DNA from: Actinomycetota bacterium
GTDB lineage: Bacteria > Actinomycetota > Actinomycetes > S36-B12 > CAIYMF01
NCBI GenBank assembly: GCA_026393115.1
Contig: JAPLAU010000008.1
Span: 62,001 to 126,000 of the forward strand
Direction of reading: 5' to 3'
Length of the DNA: 64,000 nt
Both the position numbers and the translations under genes were made by a program. The notes under the pieces were generated by a model. That model saw only the letters and a program-made list of their open reading frames with translations. It was not told where the DNA came from and ran no database searches. Positions 9,156 through 18,338 of this stretch are shown here, in pieces (position 1 is the stretch's first letter; the number at the start of each line of letters is the position of its first letter).

Positions 9156-11291
9156 ATGCGCATCGATTACCCGCGACGTAATCGCATGGGCTGGCGACGC
9201 TGGTTTCCTTCGTGGCGGTTGATTCTCGGAACGGTGGTCGTCGCAGGGGCGTTGGCGGTCGGGGCCTTCGCAGCGGCCGTGGTGTTGACGCCCATTCCCG
9301 AACCCAATGATGTGGCGCGCGCGCAAACCTCGATCGTCTACTGGAATGACGGCACGACCGAACTCGGTCGACTCGGTGACGTGAACCGAGTCGATGTGCC
9401 GCTCAGTTCCGTTCCGGATTATGTGCAGCACGCTGTGCTCGCTGCCGAAGACCGCGAGTTCTACAACCACGGAGGTTTCTCTCCCACCGGCGTTGCGCGC
9501 GCTGTGATGAATAACCTGCAGGGTGGCTCGACTCAGGGTGCCTCAACCATCACGCAGCAGTACGCGAAGAACGCCTTCCTCTCTCAGGAACGGTCCTGGC
9601 AGCGCAAGGCCAAGGAACTCGTCCTGTCGGTGAAACTCGAAACCACCGTCGGAAAGGATCAGATTCTCGGTGACTACCTGAACACCGTGTACTTCGGCCG
9701 CGGTGCCTACGGCATCGAATCGGCGGCGCAGGCGTACTTCGGTGTACCCGCGTCGCAACTCACCGTGGCGCAGGGGGCCATGCTCGCGGCACTGCTGAAG
9801 TCACCCGAAGGTATGTCTCCCGATCGCAATCCTGAACGACTCAAGGCGCGCTGGGTGTATGTCGTTGACGGCTTGGTGGAGAAGGGGTGGCTCACGGCGA
9901 GCGCTCGCAAGAAGCTCACCTTCCCCTCGGTGAAAGCACGTTCGTCAAGCGTTCAAATGAGCGGAACGAACGGCTACTTGATCGATGCGGTGCGACAGGA
10001 ACTGGGTGACCGCGGCATCACTGAGGCCGAACTCGGCATCGGCGGATTGAGCATCGTGTCGACCTTCGATCAAAAGGCGCAGGCTGCTGCGGTCGCGGCA
10101 GTCAAGGAGCAAGGTCCTACTGAGGGAACCAAGGGCCTGCGCATCGGACTGGCTTCCGTGCGACCCGCGACGGGCGAAGTAGCGGCGATGTATGGCGGCG
10201 CCGACTATCGCAAGAACCCGCTCAACAACGCGACGATGGCGATTGGTCAGGCCGGTTCAACCTTCAAGCCATTTGCGCTTGCATCCGCGCTGCAGAACGG
10301 AATCTCCCTCGACTCGATGTGGAATGGCGACAACGGACGCGATATCGGTGGCTACAAAGTCGTCAACTATGGCGACGAAAGTTGGGGAGACATCTCGCTG
10401 CTGACGGCGACCGAGAACTCGGTCAACAGCGTGTACGTCGATGTGGAGAACACCGTGGGTGTCGACAAGGTCGCCGATGCCGCACTTCAAGCGGGGATTC
10501 CGGCCAATACGGTCGGGCTCAAACCCAACCTGACATTCGTGCTCGGAACGGCGAGCCCGCACGTCATCGATCTCGCACACGCCTACGCCACGTTTGCCGC
10601 CCGGGGTATCGACAACTCGCCCACGACGATCGTGCGAGTGACAGGCCCGGATGGCTCATCGCTCTACGAGGCCGCAGCTGCTGGTCGCCAGGTGTTCGAT
10701 CCGGCGATTGCCGATCAGGTCAACTACGCCTTGCAGAAGGTTGTGACCGACGGAACGGGCGCTGCGGCGCAGGAACTCGGACGACCCGCCGCCGGCAAGA
10801 CCGGGACGACCAACGACAACAAATCGGCGTGGTTCGTCGGGTACACCCCCCAATTCGCAACGGCGGTGATGATGGTCAAGGACGGCCCCAACGGACTGCC
10901 CGTGTCGCTCTCTGGAACCGGTGGTCTCGACACGGTGACGGGTGGCTCATTCCCCGCCCGTATCTGGACGGCCTACATGTCCGGCGCTCTCGAGGGGACC
11001 CCTGTCGAAGAGTTTGTTGACCCATTCGCCGATGGTTCAGGTACGTCGTCTCCTTCAGTGTCGCCGTCGCCGACTGATTCGCCGTCTCCTACGGTGTCGC
11101 CGTCGCCGACTGATTCCCCGTCTCCCACGGTGTCGCCGTCGCCGACTGATTCGCCGTCTCCTACGGTGTCGCCGTCGCCGACTGATTCGCCGTCGCCGAC
11201 TGATTCCCCGTCTCCCACGGTGTCGCCCTCGCCGACTGATTCCCCGTCTCCCACGGACACGGCTTCACCTACCCCGTCTGCCTCGCCGTAG
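9156..11291 (+). CDS. ponA: Class A penicillin-binding protein (glycosyltransferase/transpeptidase)
   Basis: This 711-residue bifunctional enzyme polymerises and crosslinks peptidoglycan. A short basic tail and one membrane helix (about 22-45) anchor it. The GT51 domain has the catalytic EDRE at 98-101 and QGASTITQQ at 127-135. The transpeptidase domain has SxxK at 368-371 (STFK), SVN at 422-424 and KTGT at 548-551, so both activities look intact. The last 75 residues are a Ser-Pro-Thr-Asp repeat, a likely extended wall-spanning tail. Upstream there is a weak AAGG site, and CTCCTAGT is repeated at 9126-9133 and 9137-9144, a possible operator. No PASTA domain is present. This is the PonA1-type position of Actinobacteria. 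Confidence 0.95.
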   Translation: MRIDYPRRNRMGWRRWFPSWRLILGTVVVAGALAVGAFAAAVVLTPIPEPNDVARAQTSIVYWNDGTTELGRLGDVNRVDVPLSSVPDYVQHAVLAAEDREFYNHGGFSPTGVARAVMNNLQGGSTQGASTITQQYAKNAFLSQERSWQRKAKELVLSVKLETTVGKDQILGDYLNTVYFGRGAYGIESAAQAYFGVPASQLTVAQGAMLAALLKSPEGMSPDRNPERLKARWVYVVDGLVEKGWLTASARKKLTFPSVKARSSSVQMSGTNGYLIDAVRQELGDRGITEAELGIGGLSIVSTFDQKAQAAAVAAVKEQGPTEGTKGLRIGLASVRPATGEVAAMYGGADYRKNPLNNATMAIGQAGSTFKPFALASALQNGISLDSMWNGDNGRDIGGYKVVNYGDESWGDISLLTATENSVNSVYVDVENTVGVDKVADAALQAGIPANTVGLKPNLTFVLGTASPHVIDLAHAYATFAARGIDNSPTTIVRVTGPDGSSLYEAAAAGRQVFDPAIADQVNYALQKVVTDGTGAAAQELGRPAAGKTGTTNDNKSAWFVGYTPQFATAVMMVKDGPNGLPVSLSGTGGLDTVTGGSFPARIWTAYMSGALEGTPVEEFVDPFADGSGTSSPSVSPSPTDSPSPTVSPSPTDSPSPTVSPSPTDSPSPTVSPSPTDSPSPTDSPSPTVSPSPTDSPSPTDTASPTPSASP
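11040..11290 (+). repeat. Coding tandem repeat in ponA tail
   Basis: A 36-base unit encoding SPSPTDSPSPTV is repeated about five times with variants in which half-units are duplicated. Codon differences such as TCTCCT/TCTCCC alternate between units. The region is prone to copy-number change and possibly to O-glycosylation of Thr/Ser. Confidence 0.85.
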
Positions 11292-11312
11292 CCGATCGGC
11301 CATGATTGGCGC

Positions 11313-12704
11313 GTGAGCGAAGTCGCCGTCGATCCCACGCGCGATGATCCGCTGCTGATTCCTGCTACTGAGGGTCTGGGCGGACCACTGGGCGCGCACG
11401 CGTGGGCGGCGTTTAACTGGTGGACGCCGATTCGCGTCATCTTGCTGGCCCTAGGTGGCGCGCTGACGGTTGGCTATTTGCAGAAGGCACCATGCCGCGA
11501 TCCATCGCGATGGGTCGATCAGTTTCAACTGACACATGCCTGCTACACCGATGTGCTGGCGTCGTGGGGATCATTCAAACTCATTTCAGGCGCAATTCCG
11601 TACGTCGATTTCGCGACTCCCTACCCGACGCTCACCGGTGTGTTCATGGAAGTCGCCGCGCGCCTGACCGGGCTGATGCCGGTGAGCGAGGCGCAGCGCG
11701 TGGCGGCCTACTTCGACATCAGCGTGGTACTGCTTTCGGCTCTGGCCGTGATCGCGGTGGTAACTACGGCGCTGCTGTCGCCGCGACGTCGTCCGTGGGA
11801 TGCGTTGATGGTCGCTGTCGCGCCGGTGATGATCTTGCAGGCATTCACGAACTGGGACCTGCTGCCTGTGGCGCTTCTCGGTATCGCGATGGTGGCGTGG
11901 AGTCGAGGTGCACCGGCGTGGGCCGGGATGTGGCTCGGTCTTGCCACGGCCGCGAAGTTTTGGCCGCTGCTCTTGCTCTTGGCGCTGGTGCTGCTGTGTT
12001 GGCGCGCTGGCCGAATGCGTGAGTGGTTCACGATCGTGCTGACGACGGTGATGACGTGGGCTGCCGTTTCAATACCCGTGTGGCTTTTTGCGCCGGCCGG
12101 TTTCGGCGAGTTCTGGGCGCATAATCTCCATCGCGGTGCTGACTGGGATTCGCTGTGGCTGCCCATCGAGAAGGTCACTGGATGGGAGACCGGCCGAGCG
12201 ACGGATTTGCGCGTGCTGGCTGCCTTGATCGTGGCCACGGTCGCGGTTGCGGTGTTGGTGTGGAAGGCGCCGCGGCGGCCTCGAGTTCCGCAAATCATGT
12301 TCGTGTTGCTCGCGCTCTTTCTCATTGTGGGCAAGGTCTTTAGTCCGCAAGACGCTCTGTGGCTTACTCCGCTCGCTGTGTTGGCGCGACCGCGCTGGCG
12401 CGCATTCCTGGTATGGCAAGCGGCCGAGGTGTTACTCACCATCAACCGGTTGCTGATGCTGGTGGGCTTGGAGAAGTCAGACAAGGGACTTCCCGACGGA
12501 TGGTGGTACGTCACCGTTGCGGTGCGCGATATTTCGCTGCTCGTGCTGGTGGGATTCGTCGTCTGGGACATCTGGGATTCGCGTCGCGACGTCGTGCGCG
12601 ATGACGGGGTAGATGATCCTGCAGGCGGTCCACTCGATGAAGCGGCAGATCGACGTGAACGCGCGCGCGCGAGTGAGAGCGACAGCGAACCGATGCCAGT
12701 ATGA
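11313..12704 (+). CDS. GT87 (DUF2029) polyprenyl-phosphate-sugar glycosyltransferase, copy 1
   Basis: The protein has 463 residues and about 10-11 membrane helices, as in the GT-C fold family that includes mycobacterial alpha-mannosyltransferases. An acidic residue set in the first external loop (DQFQLTHACYTDVLASWG) and the segments PVMILQAFTNWDLLPVAL and AAKFWPLLLL are family-like. The position after ponA matches Rv0051. The donor is probably a polyprenyl-phosphate hexose, and the acceptor a lipoglycan or wall glycan. The GTG start follows CATGAT by 6 nt, a possible leaderless -10. The stop overlaps the next gene's ATG by four bases, and that gene is a paralogue. The C-terminal 40 residues are charged and cytoplasmic. 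Confidence 0.85.
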   Translation: MSEVAVDPTRDDPLLIPATEGLGGPLGAHAWAAFNWWTPIRVILLALGGALTVGYLQKAPCRDPSRWVDQFQLTHACYTDVLASWGSFKLISGAIPYVDFATPYPTLTGVFMEVAARLTGLMPVSEAQRVAAYFDISVVLLSALAVIAVVTTALLSPRRRPWDALMVAVAPVMILQAFTNWDLLPVALLGIAMVAWSRGAPAWAGMWLGLATAAKFWPLLLLLALVLLCWRAGRMREWFTIVLTTVMTWAAVSIPVWLFAPAGFGEFWAHNLHRGADWDSLWLPIEKVTGWETGRATDLRVLAALIVATVAVAVLVWKAPRRPRVPQIMFVLLALFLIVGKVFSPQDALWLTPLAVLARPRWRAFLVWQAAEVLLTINRLLMLVGLEKSDKGLPDGWWYVTVAVRDISLLVLVGFVVWDIWDSRRDVVRDDGVDDPAGGPLDEAADRRERARASESDSEPMPV

Positions 12705-14071
12705 GTAGCGAGCCAACCGAGGGCCGAACGGTTCGGGTTCCACCGCTGTGGTTGGTGCTGCTGCTTACGGCGCTTGTGTTTGCGATCGGTGCCCTCTGGA
12801 AAATCGGATGCGGCCCGCCGTACGAGCAACTCTGCTACAACGACGTCTTCCCGCTGTACAGCGGCCGTGGTCTGTTCAACGGCGTGCGCGTGTACCTCGA
12901 TGCCTATGACGGTCGCTACCTCGAATACCCGGTGCTCACCGGAGTAGTGCTGCAAGTTGCCGGTTGGATCACCGGCTCAGGTGGCGACTTGATGGAGAAG
13001 TCGCACACCTTCGTCGCGGTGACCGCGTTGCTGCTCCTTCCGTTCGCTCTGGCGACGACAGCGGCGATGTGGCACACCGAGCCCGGTACACGGATTCACC
13101 CCCCTTCGTGGGCATCTTTTGACCGAAGAACCCCGAAACGGTCTTCTATTGACCGAAGAAGCCGTTGGCGCGGGGCTGCTGCTGTGGGTGCTGTGAGTGC
13201 GGTGAGTGCGGTGCGCGAGCGGGTGGGGCCGCGGGCGGCTCTGATGGTGGCGGTTGCTCCGGTGTTGTTACTCGACGGGACCATCAACTGGGATCTCGTC
13301 GCGGTTGCGTTCACCGCTCTCGCCATGTGGGCGTGGTCGCGCGATGCTCCGCTCTGGACCGGAATCTTCCTCGGGCTAGGTGCCTCCGCCAAGCTCTATC
13401 CGCTGTTCATTCTGGGACCGTTGTTGGTGTTGTGCGTGCGCGACCGCCGGTGGCAGGCAGCGCTGCGCGCTGTTGCTGGAACGGCGGGTGCGTGGCTGAT
13501 CGCGAATCTTCCCGTGATGCTGCTCAACTTCCAAGGGTGGAAGGAGTTCTATACCTTCTCGCAGACGCGCGGAATCGACTTCGGCTCGATCTGGTTGGCG
13601 TGGTCGAATTTCGGGCACCCGTTCATCGATTCCTCGACTGCGAATACTGCGTCTGCCGCCCTCTTCCTCGTGGGCTGTCTTGCGGTCGCTGTGCTCGCGT
13701 GGCTGTGCCCCGCAGCGCGCCTAGCGCAACTGGCCTTTTTGGTCATTGCGGTCTTTGTGTTGGTGAACAAGGTGTACTCGCCCCAGTACGCACTCTGGCT
13801 GTTACCGCTTGCGGCTTTGGCGCGACCGCGGTGGCCCGCTTTTCTTCTCTGGCAACTCGGCGAGGTGGTCTATTTCGTTGCCATCTGGCGATTCTTGTCC
13901 GGTTACGGACAGGTCATCGTTCCCGACGGCGCCATCAGCACCTCTGCGTACACGTGGGCGATCGTGATCCACGTCGCGCTCACCGTGATGTTCGGAGCAC
14001 TCATCGTCGTGGATGTGGTGCGTGAGAGTCGTCAGTTCCAGACGATCGCATCAGCGCGCGTGGTGGTGTAG
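12701..14071 (+). CDS. GT87 (DUF2029) glycosyltransferase, copy 2, with an inserted repeat
   Basis: The protein has 456 residues and is a tandem paralogue of the preceding gene, translationally coupled through ATGAG. Shared segments include MVAVAPVLLLDG, INWDLVAVAFTALAMWAWSR and YSPQYALWLLPLAALARPRW, close to the copy 1 sequences. Between the third and fourth membrane segments it has about 45 extra residues that copy 1 lacks. These include two SxDRR units (SFDRR and SIDRR) encoded by a palindromic repeat, followed by an AVGAVSAVSAV stretch. The repeat also occurs at about 42.05 kb. The end overlaps the convergent alanine-racemase-like gene by 40 bases. The enzyme probably acts in the same glycan pathway as copy 1. 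Confidence 0.84.
   Translation: MSSEPTEGRTVRVPPLWLVLLLTALVFAIGALWKIGCGPPYEQLCYNDVFPLYSGRGLFNGVRVYLDAYDGRYLEYPVLTGVVLQVAGWITGSGGDLMEKSHTFVAVTALLLLPFALATTAAMWHTEPGTRIHPPSWASFDRRTPKRSSIDRRSRWRGAAAVGAVSAVSAVRERVGPRAALMVAVAPVLLLDGTINWDLVAVAFTALAMWAWSRDAPLWTGIFLGLGASAKLYPLFILGPLLVLCVRDRRWQAALRAVAGTAGAWLIANLPVMLLNFQGWKEFYTFSQTRGIDFGSIWLAWSNFGHPFIDSSTANTASAALFLVGCLAVAVLAWLCPAARLAQLAFLVIAVFVLVNKVYSPQYALWLLPLAALARPRWPAFLLWQLGEVVYFVAIWRFLSGYGQVIVPDGAISTSAYTWAIVIHVALTVMFGALIVVDVVRESRQFQTIASARVVV
13105..13165 (+). repeat. Two-unit palindromic repeat, copy 1 (in frame in GT87 gene)
   Basis: Two TTGACCGAAGAA units begin at 13119 and 13149, exactly 30 bases apart, and are preceded by TTCGTGG. Each unit sits in a small hairpin; the second closes with AACGG and CCGTT. 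The same architecture, unit period and TTCGTGG flank occur at 42021-42078. Copy 1 is read in frame as SxDRR, TPKR, SxDRR inside the glycosyltransferase. Confidence 0.7.
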
Positions 14072-15228
14072 CGAACGACGCACGGAACTTCGTCGCCGAC
14101 CGCAGGCGGAACGACGCCGCGTGGGATACGCAACAGCGACACCGACACATGCGGCGGCTCGGCGAACCATAACTGTTCGCCGCGCAGGCGGAAGGGCGAA
14201 CGTGAGCGACCAGTTGCTTCGAGTGCGCCATTTCCGGCTGCAGCCACGCGAGCTCTCACCGACGTGACTGACGACGGTGCGCTGAGCGCGACTCCGTGCG
14301 ACGTTCCGCCACTGACGACGACGATGCCGCCACCTGAGGGTGCTCGGCGTTGCCGGTAACCCACTTCGCGGTCGGTGATGTGAACCGCGAGCACCGTTCC
14401 ACTCGCCGACAGTGTGCTGCGAGCGCCGTGCCAGAGCCGAGTGCCGACGCGTGCACGCAACGGGATGCCGGCAACAGCAGAGCGCACGGAGGTGAGTTCG
14501 GAATCATCAAGGTGGCTAACCCACAACGTCGCTGCGCCATCCGGTGCTGCCGCACCGAGCCGGTCGGAGATGAGAGCGGTCCACAGCAGCGCCCAGGCAA
14601 TGACTTCTCGAGCGCGGGCAGTTCCGTGTTCGACCATTCCGGTGGTGGTGTCGTGCAACATGGCCGACGCGGGGCGCCGGGGTGCGGGCGGCTGGGTGAG
14701 CGGTAGGTGCAGCGCGAGTCCTTCGAGCACGATGGCGTCGGGCACGCGGGCATCGCTGAGCAGGCGCGCTACATCGCTCTCGTCAAGCCCGAAACGATGC
14801 ATTGACGTGAGGCCTTCGATGAGCACGCGAATCGGGCGACCGAGTCGGTCGGCGGTCTCGATGGCACTGTGCCATCCCTCTTCACTCGCGATGGTGCGAA
14901 TCAGTCGGGGACCGTAGTCGGCGTTGTCGAGTTCACCCCAGGTCGCGTGAGCGACGGGGTCACGCGGGTCATGCGGTTCGAGTACGACGATGGCCCCACT
15001 GAACGTCGAGGCAACATCGGCTACTTCGAAGACCGTGCCAACCGCAATCACCTCAGAGCCGAGAAGGGAAGCTTCGGACGCGAGGGCGTCATTGCGAAGT
15101 CCGTAGCCGTTGCCCTTGATGACGGGAACGAGGCCACCGATGCCACCGACCGCCGAAGCGATGGCGTCGCGGGTGGTTGCGGCGTTGGCACGCCAAGGAA
15201 CGGTGTCAACGCAGATGCGGAAGGTCAC
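14032..15228 (-). CDS. Alanine-racemase-like PLP enzyme
   Basis: The protein has 398 residues. The N-terminal barrel has VIKGNGYGL, which matches the VVKANAYG motif whose Lys (here K38) binds pyridoxal phosphate. The C-terminal region is divergent: the usual racemase Tyr motif is hard to place, and EVGYRQRRAPSGGG is the nearest match. It may therefore be a specialised amino-acid racemase or a related PLP protein rather than the housekeeping Alr. It precedes the FemX-type gene on the same strand with a gap of 37 bases, which suggests a shared role in the peptide part of peptidoglycan. The GTG start follows CAGGCT by 6 nt. Confidence 0.75.
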   Translation of the reverse strand: MTFRICVDTVPWRANAATTRDAIASAVGGIGGLVPVIKGNGYGLRNDALASEASLLGSEVIAVGTVFEVADVASTFSGAIVVLEPHDPRDPVAHATWGELDNADYGPRLIRTIASEEGWHSAIETADRLGRPIRVLIEGLTSMHRFGLDESDVARLLSDARVPDAIVLEGLALHLPLTQPPAPRRPASAMLHDTTTGMVEHGTARAREVIAWALLWTALISDRLGAAAPDGAATLWVSHLDDSELTSVRSAVAGIPLRARVGTRLWHGARSTLSASGTVLAVHITDREVGYRQRRAPSGGGIVVVSGGTSHGVALSAPSSVTSVRARVAAAGNGALEATGRSRSPFRLRGEQLWFAEPPHVSVSLLRIPRGVVPPAVGDEVPCVVRYTTTRADAIVWN

Positions 15229-15265
15229 CGCACCAGCCTGTCACACGAGCGCCGGGTCGCGTCAC

Positions 15266-16426
15266 CTACCTACGGGCGAGGTAGGCGTCGAACGCCTTGG
15301 CCATCAGCGGACGCAGAGCGAAGTCCCACTCGCCAACGTATTCACGCGCCACGCCGCCGGTGCCGAGCTTAAATTGCAGCAGACCGAAGAGGTGATCGTC
15401 GGGGTCGAGGGTGTCGGTGATGCCGCGCATGTCGTACACGGTGGCTCCGGACTCAAGCGCGTCGACCATCATGCGCCACTGAATAGCGTTGGACGGTCGC
15501 ACGTCGCGACCCTCATTGGAGGAAGCGCCGTAGGAATACCAGACGTGACGGCCAACTCGCACCCACGTGGTGGCGGCGATGACCTTTCCTTCGTAGCGTG
15601 CGAGGTACAACCGAATGCGGTCGGGATCTTCGGCCGACATCGCGGCGAACATGCGTTGGAAGTAGGCGAGCCCGCGGGGAGTAAATCGATCGCGGTGCGC
15701 CGTCTCGACGTATACGGCGTGGAATTCGGGAAGGTCATCGGCCGTGCCGCGCTCAACGACAACGCCCGATTTCTCGGCCTTCTTGATGTTGCGGCGCCAC
15801 AGTTGGTTGAAGCTGGTGAGCAGGCTGGCCTCCGTTTGATCAGCCAACGGAACCTGAAAGACATACCGCGGTTGCACGTCACCGAAACCGGCGCCGGTGT
15901 CGGGCTTTTGCCGCCACCCCATCGAACGCAGACGGTCAACGAGTGCGCGTGCGCGGTCGTCGTGTCGATCGGCGTCGACCTCGCGAAGGCGCCGCGCGGT
16001 CCCTTGAGCAATGGCCTCTTTGAGGGTGTCGGTTGACCACTCGCGCACCGTGACAACAGGCCCCATCTTGACCGCGAATGCGCCTGCTGCCTTGAGGTGT
16101 TCGAGTAGGGGGTTGAGCCAGTCGGCCAGGTCGTGAGGCGAACCGTCGGGCGCGGTAGCCCGCTCGCCGAGCCAGTCGATGTCAGGCCCTTCGGGCAGGT
16201 AGGCCAGGAAGCGCTTGAGTTTCGGAACCTGGCGGTAGAGCACCAGTCCGGCGCCGACCAAATCTCCGGCCGGGGTGAACCATCCGACGGATTCGTTGGT
16301 CCACTCAGCCTTGACAGTCCCCCACGAGGGCAACTGCAGGAACGAGATGGTGTGACCGTCAGCCGTGTGGGCGTTGACGTAGGCCAGATGCTCATCGCGG
16401 CTCAGGGTCCGCACCGTCAGGGTCAC
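15266..16426 (-). CDS. FemA/B/X-family peptidyltransferase (peptidoglycan crossbridge)
   Basis: This 386-residue protein belongs to the FemABX group, which uses aminoacyl-tRNA to add amino acids to the lipid II stem peptide. Typical family blocks are present: the N-terminal FLQLPSWGTVKAEW, LYRQVPKLKRFLAYLPEGPD, the central NQLWRRNIKKAEKSG followed by a helical arm, and the C-terminal SNEGRDVRPSNAIQWRMM and DMRGITDTL. The amino acid added is not readable from sequence. The neighbouring racemase-like gene raises the possibility of a D-amino acid link. A TAGGCT hexamer on the minus strand (16440-16435) ends 8 nt before the GTG, so the transcript is probably leaderless. The gene just downstream on the same strand is the alanine-racemase-like one. 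Confidence 0.9.
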   Translation of the reverse strand: MTLTVRTLSRDEHLAYVNAHTADGHTISFLQLPSWGTVKAEWTNESVGWFTPAGDLVGAGLVLYRQVPKLKRFLAYLPEGPDIDWLGERATAPDGSPHDLADWLNPLLEHLKAAGAFAVKMGPVVTVREWSTDTLKEAIAQGTARRLREVDADRHDDRARALVDRLRSMGWRQKPDTGAGFGDVQPRYVFQVPLADQTEASLLTSFNQLWRRNIKKAEKSGVVVERGTADDLPEFHAVYVETAHRDRFTPRGLAYFQRMFAAMSAEDPDRIRLYLARYEGKVIAATTWVRVGRHVWYSYGASSNEGRDVRPSNAIQWRMMVDALESGATVYDMRGITDTLDPDDHLFGLLQFKLGTGGVAREYVGEWDFALRPLMAKAFDAYLARR

Positions 16427-16434
16427 GGGAAGTC

Positions 16435-16440
16435 AGCCTA
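16435..16440 (-). promoter_or_regulatory. -10 element of the FemX gene
   Basis: TAGGCT on the minus strand ends 8 nt before the GTG at 16426, with no ribosome binding site between. Confidence 0.45.
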
Positions 16441-16460
16441 CGCGGGGCGCGAGGGTGTTC

Positions 16461-17576
16461 TCAGCGACCCTGCGCCGTGGCTGTGAGAATCTCCTCAAGT
16501 CGCGCTGCCGTGGCCGACCACGTGAAGCCAGAGGCGTAGATGCGGGCGTTGTCGCTCATGACGCGGCGCTGCTCGCGATCGCGCAGTAGTCCGCGCACCT
16601 TGTTAACGAAGTCGCCCTCGTCCTCGGCCAACCAGCCGGTACGACCGTCGAGCACCGACTCAGTGACTCCGCCGGCCTCACGGAAGGCGACGACAGGTGC
16701 CCCGAGTGACCCCGCCTCGATGATGGCCAGCCCCCAGCCTTCCTTGAGTGAGGGCAGCAGACTCACGGCCGAGGCGCTCAATACGTCGGCCTTTTCTTGC
16801 TCGGAAACAAATCCGGCGAATCGCACCGATTTTTCAATTCCGAGAGCTCGCGCCAGCTCACGCAACTGAGGTAACCAGTACCCCTGGCCGAGTACGTCGA
16901 GGGTGATTCCGGGGAATTCCTCTTGCAGCGCGACCACCGTGCGCAGTGCGATTTCGACGCGCTTGTGCGGCACGAGCCGGCCAAGCACCGACAGCAATGG
17001 AGGTGCATCCGGGTCGTAGACCACATCGGAGGTGGGGCGGTCGAGGCCGCTGACGACTACTTCAATGCGGTCAGCGTCGACTCCGAGGGAAATAAGTTCG
17101 TCGCGAGTTGCTTGCGAGACCGCGATGTAGTGCGAGTTGCGATAGATCGCAGGGGCCACGCGCGATTCGAGTGCCCAGCCAAAGCGTGCTCGTGTGGTGC
17201 CAAACACCTCGGGCCACTGCTCTCGGTGCACGTGGTGCACGAGGTTAATCACCGGAGTACGCGTCACGGCCGGACTCCAGAACGGAATGCCGTTCTGGAC
17301 GTCGACAATGACGTCGGCGGCGTTGCCCCTCAGCGCTGTGGTGATCATCGAACGGCCGTACACCGAGAAGCGACCGCCCTTGCGAATGAACGTCCGTCCG
17401 TCAATGACTTCAGTTGCCAAACTGCCTGGGTATCGGGCCGTGACGATGGTGACCGAGTGGCCTCGCTCAGCGAGCCAACTGGTGACGCGGTCAAGGAAGA
17501 TCTCGGCCCCGCCTGCCTCAGGATGCGCGTGGTCGCGCCATGACAGGAAGAGGATGCGCAACGGGCGTTCTCCCAT
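16461..17576 (-). CDS. Glycosyltransferase family 4
   Basis: The protein has 371 residues and a GT-B fold. The N-terminal domain begins RILFLSWRDHAHPEAGGAE, a common opening for GT4 enzymes. The C-terminal donor domain has VLGRLVPHKRVEIAL and the EX7E-type motif EGWGLAIIEAGSLGAPVVA. It is cytoplasmic and probably uses a nucleotide sugar to build a lipid-linked glycan. An open frame continues upstream to 17882. I chose the ATG at 17576 because the methionine fits the domain start, and a TACAGT hexamer on the minus strand (17589-17584) ends exactly 7 nt before it. The upstream extension would also overlap the divergent methyltransferase gene. Confidence 0.9.
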   Translation of the reverse strand: MGERPLRILFLSWRDHAHPEAGGAEIFLDRVTSWLAERGHSVTIVTARYPGSLATEVIDGRTFIRKGGRFSVYGRSMITTALRGNAADVIVDVQNGIPFWSPAVTRTPVINLVHHVHREQWPEVFGTTRARFGWALESRVAPAIYRNSHYIAVSQATRDELISLGVDADRIEVVVSGLDRPTSDVVYDPDAPPLLSVLGRLVPHKRVEIALRTVVALQEEFPGITLDVLGQGYWLPQLRELARALGIEKSVRFAGFVSEQEKADVLSASAVSLLPSLKEGWGLAIIEAGSLGAPVVAFREAGGVTESVLDGRTGWLAEDEGDFVNKVRGLLRDREQRRVMSDNARIYASGFTWSATAARLEEILTATAQGR

Positions 17577-17583
17577 GTCTCGG

Positions 17584-17609
17584 ACTGTACAGGGCCGCCT
17601 GCTTAGACT
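17584..17609. promoter_or_regulatory. Divergent leaderless promoters between GT4 and methyltransferase genes
   Basis: On the minus strand TACAGT (17589-17584) lies 7 nt before the GT4 ATG. On the plus strand TAGACT (17604-17609) lies 6 nt before the methyltransferase GTG at 17616. Neither gene has a ribosome binding site. Confidence 0.55.
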
Positions 17610-17615
17610 GCTTGG

Positions 17616-18338
17616 GTGAAGGGCAACGGAGTTGGCAGATCGGTCGAACTGCTCAAGGCATTTCGACTCGAACAGTCTGCCCCTGACGTCTTCTACGGTG
17701 CTTTGGCTCACGACACTGCATCGATGATTGCTCGGCATCGCCCACTTGAGGGCGCGCTCGTGCTCGATGCAGGCTCGGGTCCGCGTCAATTCGCTGAAAC
17801 GTTCACCGCGGCTGGTGCGAGGTACATCGGCATCGATCACGATGAGTCGGCGCTCGATCCCATCACCAACCCGCGGGCGCACGCGCTCGTCGCTGACGCT
17901 CGGGCTATTCCGCTTGCCGACGGGTGCGTCGATATTGCGTACTCAAGCAACGTCTTCGAACACGTCAAGGCACCAGAACAACTCGGTGATGAACTCGTGC
18001 GGGTCACTCGCCCCGGCGGACTCATCGTGGTCTCGTACACAAACTGGCTGTCGCCATGGGGCGGGCACGAAACGTCGCCCTATCACTACCTCGGTGGTGA
18101 ACGGGCCATCGAGCGCTACACCCAGCGCCATGGCCGTGCACCCAAGAACCGAGTCGACGTCACTCTCTTCCGCACTTCGGTGGCACAAGGTCTTCGCTGG
18201 GCCCGTACCCAGCGTGATGCGGAATTGATCGAGGCGCGCCCCCGCTATTACCCCGGCTGGACATCGTGGCTTGTCCGCGTTCCGGCAGCTCGTGAGGTTC
18301 TCACATGGAACCTCTGGATGACGTTGCGCCGGCGATGA
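17616..18338 (+). CDS. SAM-dependent methyltransferase (class I)
   Basis: The protein has 240 residues. The SAM-binding motif I is LVLDAGSGPRQFAETF (DAGSG at 51-55), followed by GIDHDE and the motif IV region CVDIAYSSNVFEHVKAPE, as in the type 11 methyltransferase family. It lies directly before the AftD-like gene, and its TGA overlaps that ATG (ATGA), so the two are translated together. A role in methylating a sugar or a lipid-linked glycan intermediate is likely but inferred. The GTG start follows TAGACT by 6 nt. Confidence 0.87.
   Translation: MKGNGVGRSVELLKAFRLEQSAPDVFYGALAHDTASMIARHRPLEGALVLDAGSGPRQFAETFTAAGARYIGIDHDESALDPITNPRAHALVADARAIPLADGCVDIAYSSNVFEHVKAPEQLGDELVRVTRPGGLIVVSYTNWLSPWGGHETSPYHYLGGERAIERYTQRHGRAPKNRVDVTLFRTSVAQGLRWARTQRDAELIEARPRYYPGWTSWLVRVPAAREVLTWNLWMTLRRR

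Noticed and set aside
11708-12955. Long minus-strand frame (415 codons) opposite the GT87 genes
   Set aside because: It reads antisense to well-supported membrane proteins and gives a biased Ser/Thr/Arg composition.
16461-17882. Longer GT4 start at 17882
   Set aside because: The extra N-terminus has no family match and overlaps the divergent methyltransferase; the 17576 start has a -10 at the right distance.
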